Position numbers and translations under genes: made by a program
The notes under the pieces: generated by a model
What the model saw: the letters and a program-made list of their open reading frames with translations, nothing else
The model's database searches: none
Told to the model about the DNA's origin: nothing
Shown here: positions 48,897-62,900 of the stretch, one piece after another
How the letters are laid out: the number at the start of each line of letters is the position of its first letter
How positions within the stretch are numbered: the stretch's first letter is position 1
Source of the DNA: Hydractinia symbiolongicarpus
Taxonomy: Eukaryota > Cnidaria > Hydrozoa > Anthoathecata > Hydractiniidae
Direction of reading: 5' to 3'
DNA: 64,000 nucleotides
Assembly: GCF_029227915.1 (NCBI RefSeq)
Contig: NC_079887.1
Coordinates: forward strand, 4,836,001 to 4,900,000

Positions 48897-49708
48897 ACTA
48901 AAACGCATGAGACTTGTAGTTTTTAAAAAAGTTTTCATTTTTGATGGGACGCTGAATAAAAGAAGTTTAATCGCCGGCAAACGAAAACCCTCGATTTCCC
49001 GTAAATCCCGGGCTTGGCCCGCATAGTCGAATGTATACAAAGAAAGTACCCAGGGAGTAAACTAATTTCCCGAACGATTTTTTAAATTTTTTTTTCACCA
49101 CTAAAACGCATGAGACTTGTAGTTTTTAAAAATGTTTTCATTTTTGATGAGACGCTGAATAAAAGAAGTTTAATCGCCGGCAAACGAAAACCCGCGATTT
49201 CCCGTAAATCCCGGGCTTGGCCCGCATAGTCGAATGTATACAAAGAAAGTACCCAGGGAGTAAACTAATTTCCCGAACGATTTTTTAAATTTTTTTTTCA
49301 CCACTAAAACGCATGAGACTTGTAGTTTTTAAAAATGTTTTCATTTTTGATGGGACGCTGAATAAAAGAAGTTTTATCGCTGGCAAACGAAAACCCGCGA
49401 CTTCCCGTAAATCCCAGACTCGGCCCGTATAGTCAAAAGTATACAAAGAAAGTACCCTGTGAGTAAACTCATTTCCAAAACGATTTTTTAAAATATCTTT
49501 TCACCACTAAAACGCATGAGACTTGTAGTTTTCAAAAATGTTTTCATTTTTGATGAGACGCTGAATAAAAGAAGTTTTATCGCTGGCAAACGAAAACCCG
49601 CGACTTCCCGTAAATCCTGGACTCGGCCCGTATAGTGAAAAGTATACAAAGAAAGTACCCTGTGAATAAACTCATTTCCAGAACGATTTTTTAAGGTATC
49701 TTTTCACC
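48897..49708 (+). repeat. 4-mer HOR copy 1 (812 bp)
   Basis: Four units: AAAAAAGTTTTC with GATGGG and CCTCGATTT; a T9 unit; GATGGG with GTTTTATCGCTGG; and GTTTTATCGCTGG with TAGTGAAAAG and CCTGTGAATAAAC. The AAGGTATC junction recurs at 812 bp. Confidence 0.87.
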
Positions 49709-50520
49709 ACTAAAACGCATGAGACTTGTAGGTTTTAAAAAAGTTTTCATTTTTGATGGGACGCTGAATAAAAGAAGTTTAATCGCCGGCAAACGAAAAC
49801 CCTCGATTTCCCGTAAATCCCGGGCTTGGCCCGCATAGTCGAATGTATACAAAGAAAGTACCCAGGGAGTAAACTAATTTCCCGAACGATTTTTTAAATT
49901 TTTTTTTCACCACTAAAACGCATGAGACTTGTAGTTTTTAAAAATGTTTTCATTTTTTATGAGACGCTGAATAAAAGAAGTTTAATCGCCGGCAAACGAA
50001 AACCCGCGATTTCCCGTAAATCCCGGGCTTGGCCCGCATAGTCGAATGTATACAAAGAAAGTACCCAGGGAGTAAACTAATTTCCCGAACGATTTTTTAA
50101 ATTTTTTTTTCACCACTAAAACGCATGAGACTTGTAGTTTTTAAAAATGTTTTCATTTTTGATGGGACGCTGAATAAAAGAAGTTTTATCGCTGGCAAAC
50201 GAAAACCCGCGACTTCCCGTAAATCCCGGACTCGGCCCGTATAGTCAAAAGTATACAAAGAAAGTACCCTGTGAGTAAACTCATTTCCAAAACGATTTTT
50301 TAAAGTATCTTTTCACCACTAAAACGCATGAGACTTGTAGTTTTCAAAAATGTTTTCATTTTTGATGAGACGCTGAATAAAAGAAGTTTAATCGCCGGCA
50401 AACGAAAACCCGCCATTTCCCGTAAACCCCGGACTCCGCCCGTATAGTCAAAAGTATACAAAGAAAGTACCCAGGGAGTAAACTCATTTCCCGAACGATT
50501 TTTTATATTATTTTTTCACC
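49709..50520 (+). repeat. 4-mer HOR copy 2 (812 bp)
   Basis: The first three units match copy 1. The fourth is replaced by a GCCGGC / CCATTTCCCG / GGACTCCGCCC type, so the exchange ended inside the repeat. Confidence 0.85.
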
Positions 50521-51535
50521 ACTAAAACGCATGAGACTTGTAGTTTTCAAAAAAGTTTTCATTTTTGATGGGACGCTGAATAAAAGAAGTTTAATCGCCG
50601 GCAAACGAAAACCCTCGATTTCCCGTAAATCCCGGGCATGGCCCGCATAGTCGAATGTATACAAAGAAAGTACCCAGGGAGTAAACTAATTTCCCGAACG
50701 ATTTTTTAAATTTTTTTTTCACCACTAAAACGCATGAGACTTGTAGTTTATAAAAATGTTTTCATTTTTGATGAGACGCTGAATAAAAGAAGTGTAATCG
50801 CCGAAAAACGAAAACCCGCGATTTCCCGTAAATCCTGGGCTTGGCCCGCATAGTCGAATGTATACAAAGAAAGTACCCAGGGAGTAAACTAATTTCCCGA
50901 ACGATTTTTTAAATTTTTTTTTCACCACTAAAACGCATGAGACTTGTAGTTTTTAAAAATGTTTTCATTTTTGATGAGACGCTGATAAAAAGAAGTTTAA
51001 TCGCTGGCAAACGAAAACCCGCGACTTCCCGTAAATCCCGGACTCGGCCCGTATAGTCAAAAGCATACAAAGAAAGTACCCAGGGAGTAAACTCATTTCC
51101 CGAACGATTTTTTATTTTTTTTTTTCACCACTAAAACGCATGAGACTTGTAGTTTTCAGAAATGTTTTCATTTTTGATGAGACGCTGAATGAAAGTGGTT
51201 TAATCGCCGGTAAACGAAAACCCGCGATTTCCCGTAAATCCCGGGTTTGGCCCGTATAGTCGAATGTATACAAAGAAAGTACCCTGTGAGTAAACTCATT
51301 TCCAAAACGATTTTTTAAAGTATCTTTTCACCACTAAAACGCATGAGACTTGTAGTTTTCAAAAATGTTTTCATTTATGATGAGACGCTGAATAAAAGAA
51401 GTTTAATCGCCGGCAAACGAAAACCCGCGATTTCCCGTAAATCCCGGACTCGGACCGTATAGTCGAATGTATACAAAGAAAGTACCCTGGGAGTAAACTC
51501 ATTTCCCGAACGATTTTTTATATTATTTTTTCACC
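50521..51535 (+). repeat. Domain III, five mixed monomers
   Basis: Units of the GCATAG/T9 type lead into the TTTTCAGAAATG type. One has GCCGAAAAACG in place of the palindrome, and one has CTGATAAAAAG. Confidence 0.82.
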
Positions 51536-52757
51536 ACTAAAACGCATGAGACTTGTAGTTTTCAGAAATGTTTTCATTTTTGATGAGACGCTTAATGAAG
51601 GTGGTTTATTCGCCGGTAAACGAAAACCCCGTGATTTCCCGTAAATCCCGGGTTTGGCCCGTATAGTCGAATGTATACAAAGAAAGTACCCTGTGAGTAA
51701 ACTCATTTCCAAAACGATTTTTTAAAGTATCTTTTCACCACTAAAACGCATGAGACTTGTAGTTTTCAAAAATGTTTTCATTTATGATGAGACGCTGAAT
51801 AAAAGAAGTTTAATCGCCGGCAAACGAAAACCCGCGATTTCCCGTAAATCCCGGACTCGGACCGTATAGTCGAATGTATACAAAGAAAGTACCCTGGGAG
51901 TAAACTCATTTCCCGAACGATTTTTTATATTATTTTTTCACCACTAAAACGCATGAGACTTGTAGTTTTAAGAAATGTTTTCATTTTTGATGAGACGCTT
52001 AATGAAGGTGGTTTATTCGCCGGTAAACGAAAACCCCGTGATTTCCCGTAAATCCCGGGTTTGGCCCGTATAGTCGAATGTATACAAAGAAAGTACCCTG
52101 GGAGTAAACTCATTTCCCGAACGATTTTTTATATTATTTTTTCACCACTAAAACGCATGAGACTTGTAGTTTTCAGAAATGTTTTCATTTTTGATGAGAC
52201 GCTTAATGAAGGTGGTTTATTCGCCGGTAAACGAAAACCCCGTGATTTCCCGTAAACCCCGGACTCGGCCCGTATAGTCGAATGTATACAAAGAAAGTAC
52301 CCTGGGAGTAAACTCATTTCCCGAACGATTTTTTATATTATTTTTTCACCACTAAAACGCATGAGACTTGTAGTTTTCAGAAATGTTTTCATTTTTGATG
52401 AGACGCTTAATGAAGGTGGTTTATTCGCCGGTAAACGAAAACCCCGTGATTTCCCGTAAATCCCGGGTTTGGCCCGTATAGTCGAATGTATACAAAGAAA
52501 GTACCCTGTGAGTAAACTCATTTCCAAAACGATTTTTTAAAGTATCTTTTCACCACTAAAACGCATGAGACTTGTAGTTTTCAAAAATGTTTTCATTTTT
52601 GATGAGACGCTGAATAAAAGAAGTTTAATCGCCGGCAAACGAAAACCCGCCATTTCCCGAAAACCCCGGACTCGGCCCGTATAGTCAAAAGTATACAAAG
52701 AAAGCACCCAGGGAGTAAAATCATTTCCCGAACGATTTTTTATATTACTTTTCACCA
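51536..52757 (+). repeat. Cluster of 204-bp monomers
   Basis: Units at 51,536, 51,943, 52,147 and 52,351 carry one extra C (GAAAACCCCGTGATTTCC) together with AAGGTGGTTTATTCGCCGG and GGTAAACG. The first two alternate with a CATTTATGATGAG unit as a 407-bp dimer. The last three are in direct tandem. Isolated 204-bp relatives occur at 53,771, 55,800 and 59,452. Confidence 0.9.
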
Positions 52758-53364
52758 CTAAAACGCATGAGACTTGTAGTTTTCAAAAATGTTTTCATTT
52801 TTGATGAGACGCTTAATGAAAGAGGTTTAATCGACGGCAAACGAAAACCCGCGATTTCCCGTAAATCACGGGTTTGGCCCGCATAGTCGAATGTATACAA
52901 AGAAAGTACCCAGGGAGTAAACTAATTTCCCGAACGATTTTTTAAATTTTTTTTTCACCACTAAAACGCATGAGACTTGTAGTTTTCAAAAATGTTTTCA
53001 ATTTTGATGAGACGCTTAATAAAAGAAGTTTAATCGCCGGCAAACGAAAACCCGCCATTTCCCGTAAACCCCGGACTCGGCCCGTATAGTCAAAAGTATA
53101 CAAAGAAAGTACCCAGGGAGTAAACTCATTTCCCGAACGATTTTTTAAATTTTTTTTTCACCACTAAAACGCATGAGACTTGTAGTTTTTAAAAATGCTT
53201 TCATTTTTGATGAGACGCTGAATAAAAGAAGTTTAATCGCCGGCAAACGAAAACCCGCGATTTCCCGTAAATCCCGAATTCGGCCCGTATAGTCAAAAGT
53301 ATACAAAGAAAGTACCCAGGGAGTAAACTCATTTCCCGAACGATTTTTTAAATTATTTTTTCAC
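52758..53364 (+). repeat. Domain III, three linking monomers
   Basis: Ordinary units with ATCGACGGC, GCATAG and T9 variants. Nothing else is visible. Confidence 0.8.
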
Positions 53365-55596
53365 CACTGAAAGGCATGAGACTTGTAGTTTTCAAAAATG
53401 GCTTCATTTTTGATGAGACGCTTAATAAAAGAGGTTTAATCGCCGGCAAACGAAAACCGCGATTTCCCGTTAATCCCGAGCTTGGCCCGTATAGTCGAAT
53501 GTATACAAAGAAAGTACCCAGGAAGTAAACTCATTTCCCAAACGATTTTTTAAATTTGTTTTTCACCACTAAAACGCATGAGACTTGTAGTTTTCAAAAA
53601 TGTTTTCATTTTTGATGACACGCCTAATGAAAGAGGTTTAATCGCCGGCAAACGAAAACCCGCGACTTCCCGTAAATCCCGGACTGGGCCCGTATAGTCA
53701 AAAGTATACAAAGAAAGTACCCAGGGAGTAAACTCATTTCCCGAACGATTTTTTAAATTATTTTTTCACCACTAAAACGCATGAGACTTGTAGTTTTCAG
53801 AAATGTTTTCATTTTTGATGAGACGCTTAATGAAAGTGGTTTATTCGCCGGTAAACGAAAACCCCGTGATTTCCCGTAAATCCCGCGTTTGGCCCGTATA
53901 GTCCAATGTATACAAAGAAAGTACCCTGTGAGTAAACTCATTTCCAAAACGATTTTTTAAAGTATCTTTTCACCACTAAAACGCATGAGACTTGTAGTTT
54001 TCAAAAATGTTTTCATTTTTGATGAGACGCTTAATGAAAGAGGTTTAATCGCCGGCAAACGAAAACCCGCGATTTCCCGTAAATCCCGGGCTTGGCCCGC
54101 ATAGTCAAATGTATACAAAGAAAGGACCCAGGGAGTAAACTAATTTCCCGAACGATTTTTTAAATTTTTTTTCACCACTAAAACGCATGAGACTTGTAGT
54201 TTTTAAAAATGTTTTCATTTTTGATGAGACGCTGAATAAAAGAAGTTTAATCGCCGGCAAACGAAACCCGCGACTTCCCATAAATCCCGGACTCGGCCCG
54301 TGTAGTCAAAAGTATACAAAGAAAGTACCCAGGGAGTAAACTCATTTCCCGAACGAATTTTTAAATTTTTTTTTCACCACTAAAACGCATGAGATTTGTA
54401 GTTTTCAGAAATGTTTTCATTTTTGATGAGACGCTTAATAAAAGTGGTTTAATCGCCGGTAAACGAAAACCCGCGATTTCCCGTAAATCCCGGGTTTGGC
54501 CCGTATAGTCGAATGTATACAAAGAAAGTACCCTGTGAGTAAACTCATTTCCAAAACGATTTTTTAAAGTATCTTTTTACCACTAAAACGCATGAGACTT
54601 GTAGTTTTCAACAATGTTTTCATTTTTGATGAGACGCTGAATAAAAGAAGTTTAATCGCCGGCAAACGAAAACCCGCCATTTCCCGTAAACCCCGGACTC
54701 GGCCCGTATAGTCAAAAGTATACAAAGAAAGCACCCAGGGAGTAAACTCATTTCCCGAACGATTTTTTATATTATTTTTTCACCACTAAAACGCATGAGA
54801 CTTGTAGTTTTCAAAAATGTTTTCATTTTTGATGAGACGCTTAATAAAAGTGGTTTAATCGCCGGTAAACGAAAACCCGCGATTTCCCGTAAATCCCGGG
54901 TTTGGCCCGTATAGTCGAATGTATGCAAAGAAAGTACCCTGTGAGTAAACTCATTTCCAAAACGATTTTTTAAAGTATCTTTTTACCACTAAAACGCATG
55001 AGACTTGTAGTTTTCAAAAATGTTTCCATTTATGATGAGACGCTGAATAAAAGAAGTTTAATCGCCGGCAAACGAAAACCCGCCATTTCCCGTAAACCCC
55101 GGACTCGGCCCGTATAGTCAAAAGTATACAAAGAAAGCACCCAGGGAGTAAACTCATTTCCCGAACGATTTTTTATATTATTTTTTCACCACTAAAACGC
55201 ATGAGACTTGTAGTTTTCAAAAATGTTTTCATTTTTGATGAGACGCTTAATGAAAGAGGTTTAATCGACGGCAAACAAAAACCCGCGATTTCACGTAAAT
55301 CCCGAACTCAACCCGTATAGTCAAAAGTATACAAAGAAAGTACCCAGGGAGTAAACTCATTTCCCGAACGATTTTTTAAATTATTTTTTCACCACTGAAA
55401 GGCATGAGACTTGTAGTTTTCAAAAATGGTTTCATTTTTGATGAGACGCTTAATAAAAGAGGTTTAATCGCCGGCAAACGAAAACCCGCGATTTCCCGTT
55501 AATCCCGAGCTTGGCCCGTATAGTCGAATGTATACAAAGAAAGTACCCAGGAAGTAAACTCATTTCCCGAACGATTTTTTAAATTTTTTTTTCACC
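53365..55596 (+). repeat. Domain III HOR segment beginning with ACTGAAAGG
   Basis: Begins with the ACTGAAAGGCATGAG / AATGGCTTC unit, then GATGACACGC, the 204-bp unit, the GCATAGTCAAATG unit and the GAGATTTGTAG unit. The ACTGAAAGG unit returns at 55,394, a 2029-bp period, and the same series starts again. Confidence 0.87.
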
Positions 55597-58500
55597 ACTA
55601 AAACGCATGAGACTTGTAGTTTTCAAAAATGTTTTCATTTTTGATGACACGCTTAATGAAAGAGGTTTAATCGCCGGCAAACGAAAACCCGCGACTTCCC
55701 GTAAATCCCGGACTGGGCCCGTATAGTCAAAAGTATACAAAGAAAGTACCCAGGGAGTAAACTCATTTCCCGAACGATTTTTTAAATTATTTTTTCACCA
55801 CTAAAACGCATGAGACTTGTAGTTTTCAGAAATGTTTTCATTTTTGATGAGACGCTTAATGAAAGTGGTTTATTCGCCGGTAAACGAAAACCCCGTGATT
55901 TCCCGTAAATCCCGGGTTTGGCCCGTATAGTCGAATGTATACAAAGAAAGTACCCTGTGAGTAAACTCATTTCCAAAACGATTTTTTAAAGTATCTTTTC
56001 ACCACTAAAACGCATGAGACTTGTAGTTTTCAAAAATGTTTTCATTTTTGATGAGACGCTTAATGAAAGAGGTTTAATCGCCGGCAAACGAAAACCCGCG
56101 ATTTCCCGTAAATCCCGGGCTTGGCCCGCATAGTCAAATGTATACAAAGAAAGGACCCAGGGAGTAAACTAATTTCCCGAACGATTTTTTATATTTTTTT
56201 TCACCACTAAAACGCATGAGACTTGTAGTTTTTAAAAATGTTTTCATTTTTGATGAGACGCTGAATAAAAGAAGTTTAATCGCCGGCAAACGAAAACCCG
56301 CGACTTCCCGTAAATCCCGGACTCGGCCCGTGTAGTCAAAAGTATACAAAGAAAGTACCCAGGGAGTAAACTCATTTCCCGAACGAATTTTTAAATTATT
56401 TTTTCACCACTAAAACGCATGAGATTTGTAGTTTTCAGAAATGTTTTCATTTTTGATGAGACGCTTAATAAAAGTGGTTTAATCGCCGGTAAACGAAAAC
56501 CCGCGATTTCCCGTAAATCCCGGGTTTGGCCCGTATAGTCGAATGTATACAAAGAAAGTACCCTGTGAGTAAACTCATTTCCAAAACGATTTTTTAAAGT
56601 ATCTTTTTACCACTAAAACGCATGAGACTTGTAGTTTTCAAAAATGTTTTCATTTTTGATGAGACGCTGAATAAAAGAAGTTTAATCGCCGGCAAACGAA
56701 AACCCGCCATTTCCCGTAAACCCCGGACTCGGCCCGTATAGTCAAAAGTATACAAAAAAGCACCCAGGGAGTAAACTCATTTCCCGAACGATTTTTTATA
56801 TTATTTTTTCACCACTAAAACGGATGAGACTTGTAGTTTTCAAAAATGTTTTCATTTTTGATGAGACGCTTAATGAAAGAGGTTTAATCGACGGCAAACA
56901 AAAACCCGCGATTTCACGTAAATCCAGGGTTTGGCCCGCATAGTCGAATGTATACAAAGAAAGTACCCAGGGAGTAAACTAATTTCCCGAACGATTTTTT
57001 AAATTATTTTTTCACCACTAAAACGCATGAGACTTGTAGTTTTCAAAAATGTTTTCATTTTTGATGGGACGCTAAATAAAAGAGGTTTAATCGACGGCAA
57101 ACAAAAACCCGCGATTTCACGTAAATCCAGGGTTTGGCCCGCATAGTCGAATGTATACAAAGAAAGTACCCAGGGAGTAAACTAATTTCCCGAACGATTT
57201 TTTAAATTTTTTTTTCACCACTAAAACGCATGAGACTTGTAGTTTTCAAAAATGTTTTCATTTTTGATGGGACGCTAAATAAAAGAAGTTTAATCGCCGG
57301 CAAACGAAAACCCGCGATTTCCCGTAAATCCCGGACTCGGCCCGTATAGTCAAAAGTATACAAAGAAACTACCCAGGGAGTAAACTAATTTCCCGAACGA
57401 TTTTTTGAATTATTTTTTCACCACTAAAACGCATGAGACTTGTAGTTTTTAAAAATGTTTTCATTTTTGATGAGACGCTGAATAAAAGAAGTTTAATCGC
57501 CGGCAAACGAAAACCCGCGACTTCCCGTAAATCCCGGACTCGGCCCGTGTAGTCAAAAGTATACAAAGAAAGTACCCAGGGAGTAAACTCATTTCCCGAA
57601 CGAATTTTTAAATTATTTTTTCACCACTAAAACGCATGAGATTTGTAGTTTTCAGAAATGTTTTCATTTTTGATGAGACGCTTAATAAAAGTGGTTTAAT
57701 CGCCGGTAAACGAAAACCCGCGATTTCCCGTAAATCCCGGGTTTGGCCCGTATAGTCGAATGTATACAAAGAAAGTACCCTGTGAGTAAACTCATTTCCA
57801 AAACGATTTTTTAAAGTATCTTTTTACCACTAAAACGCATGAGACTTGTAGTTTTTAAAAATGTTTTCATTTTTGATGAGACGCTGAATAAAAGAAGTTT
57901 AATCGCCGGCAAACGAAAACCCGCCATTTCCCGTAAACCCCGGACTCGGCCCGTATAGTCAAAAGTATACAAAAAAGCACCCAGGGAGTAAACTCATTTC
58001 CCGAACGATTTTTTATATTATTTTTTCACCACTAAAACGCATGAGACTTGTAGTTTTCAAAAATGTTTTCATTTTTGATGAGACGCTTAATGAAAGAGGT
58101 TTAATCGACGGCAAACAAAAACCCGCGATTTCACGTAAATCCAGGGTTTGGCCCGCATAGTCGAATGTATACAAAGAAAGTACCCAGGGAGTAAACTAAT
58201 TTCCCGAACGATTTTTTAAATTATTTTTCCACCACTAAAACGCATGAGACTTGTAGTTTTCAAAAATGTTTTCATTTTTGATGGGACGCTAAATAAAAGA
58301 GGTTTAATCGACGGCAAACAAAAACCAGCGATTTCACGTAAATCCAGGGTTTGGCCCGCATAGTCGAATGTATACAAAGAAAGTACCCAGGGAGTAAACT
58401 AATTTCCCGAACGATTTTTTAAATTTTTTTTTCACCACTAAAACGCATGAGACTTGTAGTTTTCAAAAATGTTTTCATTTTTGATGGGACGCTAAATAAA

Positions 58501-59248
58501 AGAAGTTTAATCGCCGGCAAACGAAAACCCGCGATTTCCCGTAAATCCCGGACTCGGCCCGTATAGTCAAAAGTATACAAAGAAAGTACCCAGGGAGTAA
58601 ACTAATTTCCCGAACGATTTTTTGAATTATTTTTTCACCACTAAAACGCATGAGACTTGTAGTTTTCAAAAATGTTTTCATTTTTGATGGGACGCTAAAT
58701 AAAAGAGGTTTAATCGACGGCAAACAAAAACCCGCGATTTCACGTAAATCCAGGGTTTGGCCCGCATAGTCGAATGTATACAAAGAAAGTACCCAGGGAG
58801 TAAACTAATTTCCCGAACGATTTTTTAAATTTTTTTTTCACCACTAAAACGCATGAGACTTGTAGTTTTCAAAAATGTTTTCATTTTTGATGGGACGCTA
58901 AATAAAAGAAGTTTAATCGCCGGCAAACGAAAACCCGCGATTTCCCGTAAATCCCGGACTCGGCCCGTATAGTCAAAAGTATACAAAGAAAGTACCCGGG
59001 GAGTAAACTCATTTCCCGAACGATTTTTTATATTATTTTTTCACCACTAAAACGCATGAGACTTGTAGTTTTCAAAAATGTTTTCATTTTTGATGAGACG
59101 CTTAATGAAAGAGGTTTAATCGACGGCAAACAAAAACCCGCGATTTCACGTAAATCCAGGGTTTGGCCCGCATAGTCGAATGTATACAAAGAAAGTACCC
59201 AGGGAGTAAACTAATTTCCCGAACGATTTTTTAAATTTTTTTTTCACC
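55597..59248 (+). repeat. 18-mer HOR copy 1 (3652 bp)
   Basis: Starts with GATGACACGC and GGACTGGGCCCG. Inside it, the six-unit module CGTGTAG / GAGATTTG / TTTTTACCAC / ATCGACGGC / GATGGGACGCTAAAT with GAGG / GATGGGACGCTAAAT with GAAG is present twice at a 1217-bp spacing. The repeat is therefore nested (1217 + 2435 = 3652). Confidence 0.9.
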
Positions 59249-62200
59249 ACTAAAACGCATGAGACTTGTAGTTTTCAAAAATGTTTTCATTTTTGATGAC
59301 ACGCTTAATGAAAGAGGTTTAATCGCCGGCAAACGAAAACCCGCGACTTCCCGTAAATCCCGGACTGGGCCCGTATAGTCAAAAGTATACAAAGAAAGTA
59401 CCCAGGGAGTAAACTCATTTCCCGAACGATTTTTTAAATTATTTTTTCACCACTAAAACGCATGAGACTTGTAGTTTTCAGAAATGTTTTCATTTTTGAT
59501 GAGACGCTTGATGAAAGTGGTTTATTCGCCGGTAAACGAAAACCCTGTGATTTCCCGTAAATCCCGGGTTTGGCCCGTATAGTCGAATGTATACAAAGAA
59601 AGTACCCTGTGAGTAAACTCATTTCCAAAACGATTTTTTAAAGTATCTTTTCACCACTAAAACGCATGAGACTTGTAGTTTTCAAAAATGTTTTCATTTT
59701 TGATGAGACGCTTAATGAAAGAGGTTTAATCGCCGGCAAACGAAAACCCGCGATTTCCCGTAAATCCCGGGCTTGGCCCGCATAGTCAAATGTATACAAA
59801 GAAAGGACCCAGGGAGTAAACTAATTTCCCGAACGATTTTTTATTTTTTTTTTCACCACTAAAACGCATGAGACTTGTAGTTTTTAAAAATGTTTTCATT
59901 TTTGATGAGACGCTGAATAAAAGAAGTTTAATCGCCGGCAAACGAAAACCCGCGTCTTCCCGTAAATCCCGGACTCGGCCCGTGTAGTCAAAAGTATACA
60001 AAGAAAGTACCCAGGGAGTAAACTCATTTCCCGAACGAATTTTTAAATTATTTTTTCACCACTAAAACGCATGAGATTTGTAGTTTTCAGAAATGTTTTC
60101 ATTTTTGATGAGACGCTTAATAAAAGTGGTTTAATCGCCGGTAAACGAAAACCCGCGATTTCCCGTAAATCCCGGGTTTGGCCCGTATAGTCGAATGTAT
60201 ACAAAGAAAGTACCCTGTGAGTAAACTCATTTCCAAAACGATTTTTTAAAGTATCTTTTTACCACTAAAACGCATGAGACTTGTAGTTTTCAAAAATGTT
60301 TTCATTTTTGATGAGACGCTGAATAAAAGAAGTTTAATCGCCGGCAAACGAAAACCCGCCATTTCCCGTAAACCCCGGACTCGGCCCGTATAGTCAAAAG
60401 TATACAAAAAAGCACCCAGGGAGTAAACTCATTTCCCGAACGATTTTTTATATTATTTTTTCACCACTAAAACGCATGAGACTTGTAGTTTTCAAAAATG
60501 TTTTCATTTTTGATGAGACGCTTAATGAAAGAGGTTTAATCGACGGCAAACAAAAACCCGCGATTTCACGTAAATCCAGGGTTTGGCCCGCATAGTCGAA
60601 TGTATACAAAGAAAGTACCCAGGGAGTAAACTAATTTCCCGAACGATTTTTTAAATTATTTTTTCACCACTAAAACGCATGAGACTTGTAGTTTTCAAAA
60701 ATGTTTTCATTTTTGATGGGACGCTAAATAAAAGAGGTTTAATCGACGGCAAACAAAAACCCGCGATTTCACGTAAATCCAGGGTTTGGCCCGCATAGTC
60801 GAATGTATACAAAGAAAGTACCCAGGGAGTAAACTAATTTCCCGAACGATTTTTTAAATTTTTTTTTCACCACTAAAACGCATGAGACTTGTAGTTTTCA
60901 AAAATGTTTTCATTTTTGATGGGACGCTAAATAAAAGAAGTTTAATCGCCGGCAAACGAAAACCCGCGATTTCCCGTAAATCCCGGACTCGGCCCGTATA
61001 GTCAAAAGTATACAAAGAAAGTACCCAGGGAGTAAACTAATTTCCCGAACGATTTTTTGAATTATTTTTTCACCACTAAAACGCATGAGACTTGTAGTTT
61101 TTAAAAATGTTTTCATTTTTGATGAGACGCTGAATAAAAGAAGTTTAATCGCCGGCAAACGAAAACCCGCGACTTCCCGTAAATCCCGGACTCGGCCCGT
61201 GTAGTCAAAAGTATACAAAGAAAGTACCCAGGGAGTAAACTCATTTCCCGAACGAATTTTTAAATTATTTTTTCACCACTAAAACGCATGAGATTTGTAG
61301 TTTTCAGAAATGTTTTCATTTTTGATGAGACGCTTAATAAAAGTGGTTTAATCGCCGGTAAACGAAAACCCGCGATTTCCCGTAAATCCCGGGTTTGGCC
61401 CGTATAGTCAAATGTATACAAAGAAAGTACCCTGTGAGTAAACTCATTTCCAAAACGATTTTTTAAAGTATCTTTTTACCACTAAAACGCATGAGACTTG
61501 TAGTTTTCAAAAATGTTTTCATTTTTGATGAGACGCTGAATAAAAGAAGTTTAATCGCCGACAAACGAAAACCCGCCATTTCCCGTAAACCCCGGACTCG
61601 GCCCGTATAGTCAAAAGTATACAAAAAAGCACCCAGGGAGTAAACTCATTTCCCGAACGATTTTTTATATTATTTTTTCACCACTAAAACGCATGAGACT
61701 TGTAGTTTTCAAAAATGTTTTCATTTTTGATGAGACGCTTAATGAAAGAGGTTTAATCGACGGCAAACAAAAACCCGCGATTTCACGTAAATCCAGGGTT
61801 TGGCCCGCATAGTCGAATGTATACAAAGAAAGTACCCAGGGAGTAAACTAATTTCCCGAACGATTTTTTAAATTATTTTTTCACCACTAAAACGCATGAG
61901 ACTTGTAGTTTTCAAAAATGTTTTCATTTTTGATGGGACGCTAAATAAAAGAGGTTTAATCGACGGCAAACAAAAACCCGCGATTTCACGTAAATCCAGG
62001 GTTTGGCCCGCATAGTCGAATGTATACAAAGAAAGTACCCAGGGAGTAAACTAATTTCCCGAACGATTTTTTAAATTTTTTTTTCACCACTAAAACGCAT
62101 GAGACTTGTAGTTTTCAAAAATGTTTTCATTTTTGATGGGACGCTAAATAAAAGAGGTTTAATCGACGGCAAACAAAAACCCGCGATTTCACGTAAATCC

Positions 62201-62900
62201 AGGGTTTGGCCCGCATAGTCGAATGTATACAAAGAAAGTACCCAGGGAGTAAACTAATTTCCCGAACGATTTTTTAAATTTTTTTTTCACCACTAAAACG
62301 CATGAGACTTGTAGTTTTCAAAAATGTTTTCATTTTTGATGGGACGCTAAATAAAAGAAGTTTAATCGCCGGCAAACGAAAACCCGCGATTTCCCGTAAA
62401 TCCCGGACTCGGCCCGTATAGTCAAAAGTATACAAAGAAAGTACCCAGGGAGTAAACTCATTTCCCGAACGATTTTTTATATTATTTTTTCACCACTAAA
62501 ACGCATGAGACTTGTAGTTTTCAAAAATGTTTTCATTTTTGATGAGACGCTTAATGAAAGAGGTTTAATCGACGGCAAACAAAAACCCGCGATTTCACGT
62601 AAATCCAGGGTTTGGCCCGCATAGTCGAATGTATACAAAGAAAGTACCCAGGGAGTAAACTAATTTCCCGAACGATTTTTTAAATTATTTTTTCACCACT
62701 AAAACGCATGAGACTTGTAGTTTTCAAAAATGTTTTCATTTTTGATGGGACGCTAAATAAAAGAGGTTTAATCGACGGCAAACAAAAACCCGCGATTTCA
62801 CGTAAATCCAGGGTTTGGCCCGCATAGTCGAATGTATACAAAGAAAGTACCCAGGGAGTAAACTAATTTCCCGAACGATTTTTTAAATTTTTTTTTCACC
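59249..62900 (+). repeat. 18-mer HOR copy 2 (3652 bp)
   Basis: Marker units recur at exactly 3652 bp (for example GAGATTTG at 56,421 and 60,073, and at 57,638 and 61,290). The order of the last few GATGGGACGCTAAAT units is shuffled relative to copy 1, as expected from local slippage among near-identical monomers. Confidence 0.9.

Noticed and set aside
5582-52255. Recurrent plus-strand open frames of 61-84 codons (for example at 5,582, 7,997, 22,884 and 44,763)
   Set aside because: They are simply the complementary reading of the same monomers and end within one or two units. Treated as chance.
186-61218. Dozens of recurrent minus-strand open frames of 62-102 codons (peptides like MKNRSGNQFTPWV)
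   Set aside because: They are the same stretch of the satellite read in one frame. 203 is not a multiple of three, so the frame breaks at each unit. Starts and stops change with single repeat variants, and there is no family resemblance, codon bias or promoter context.
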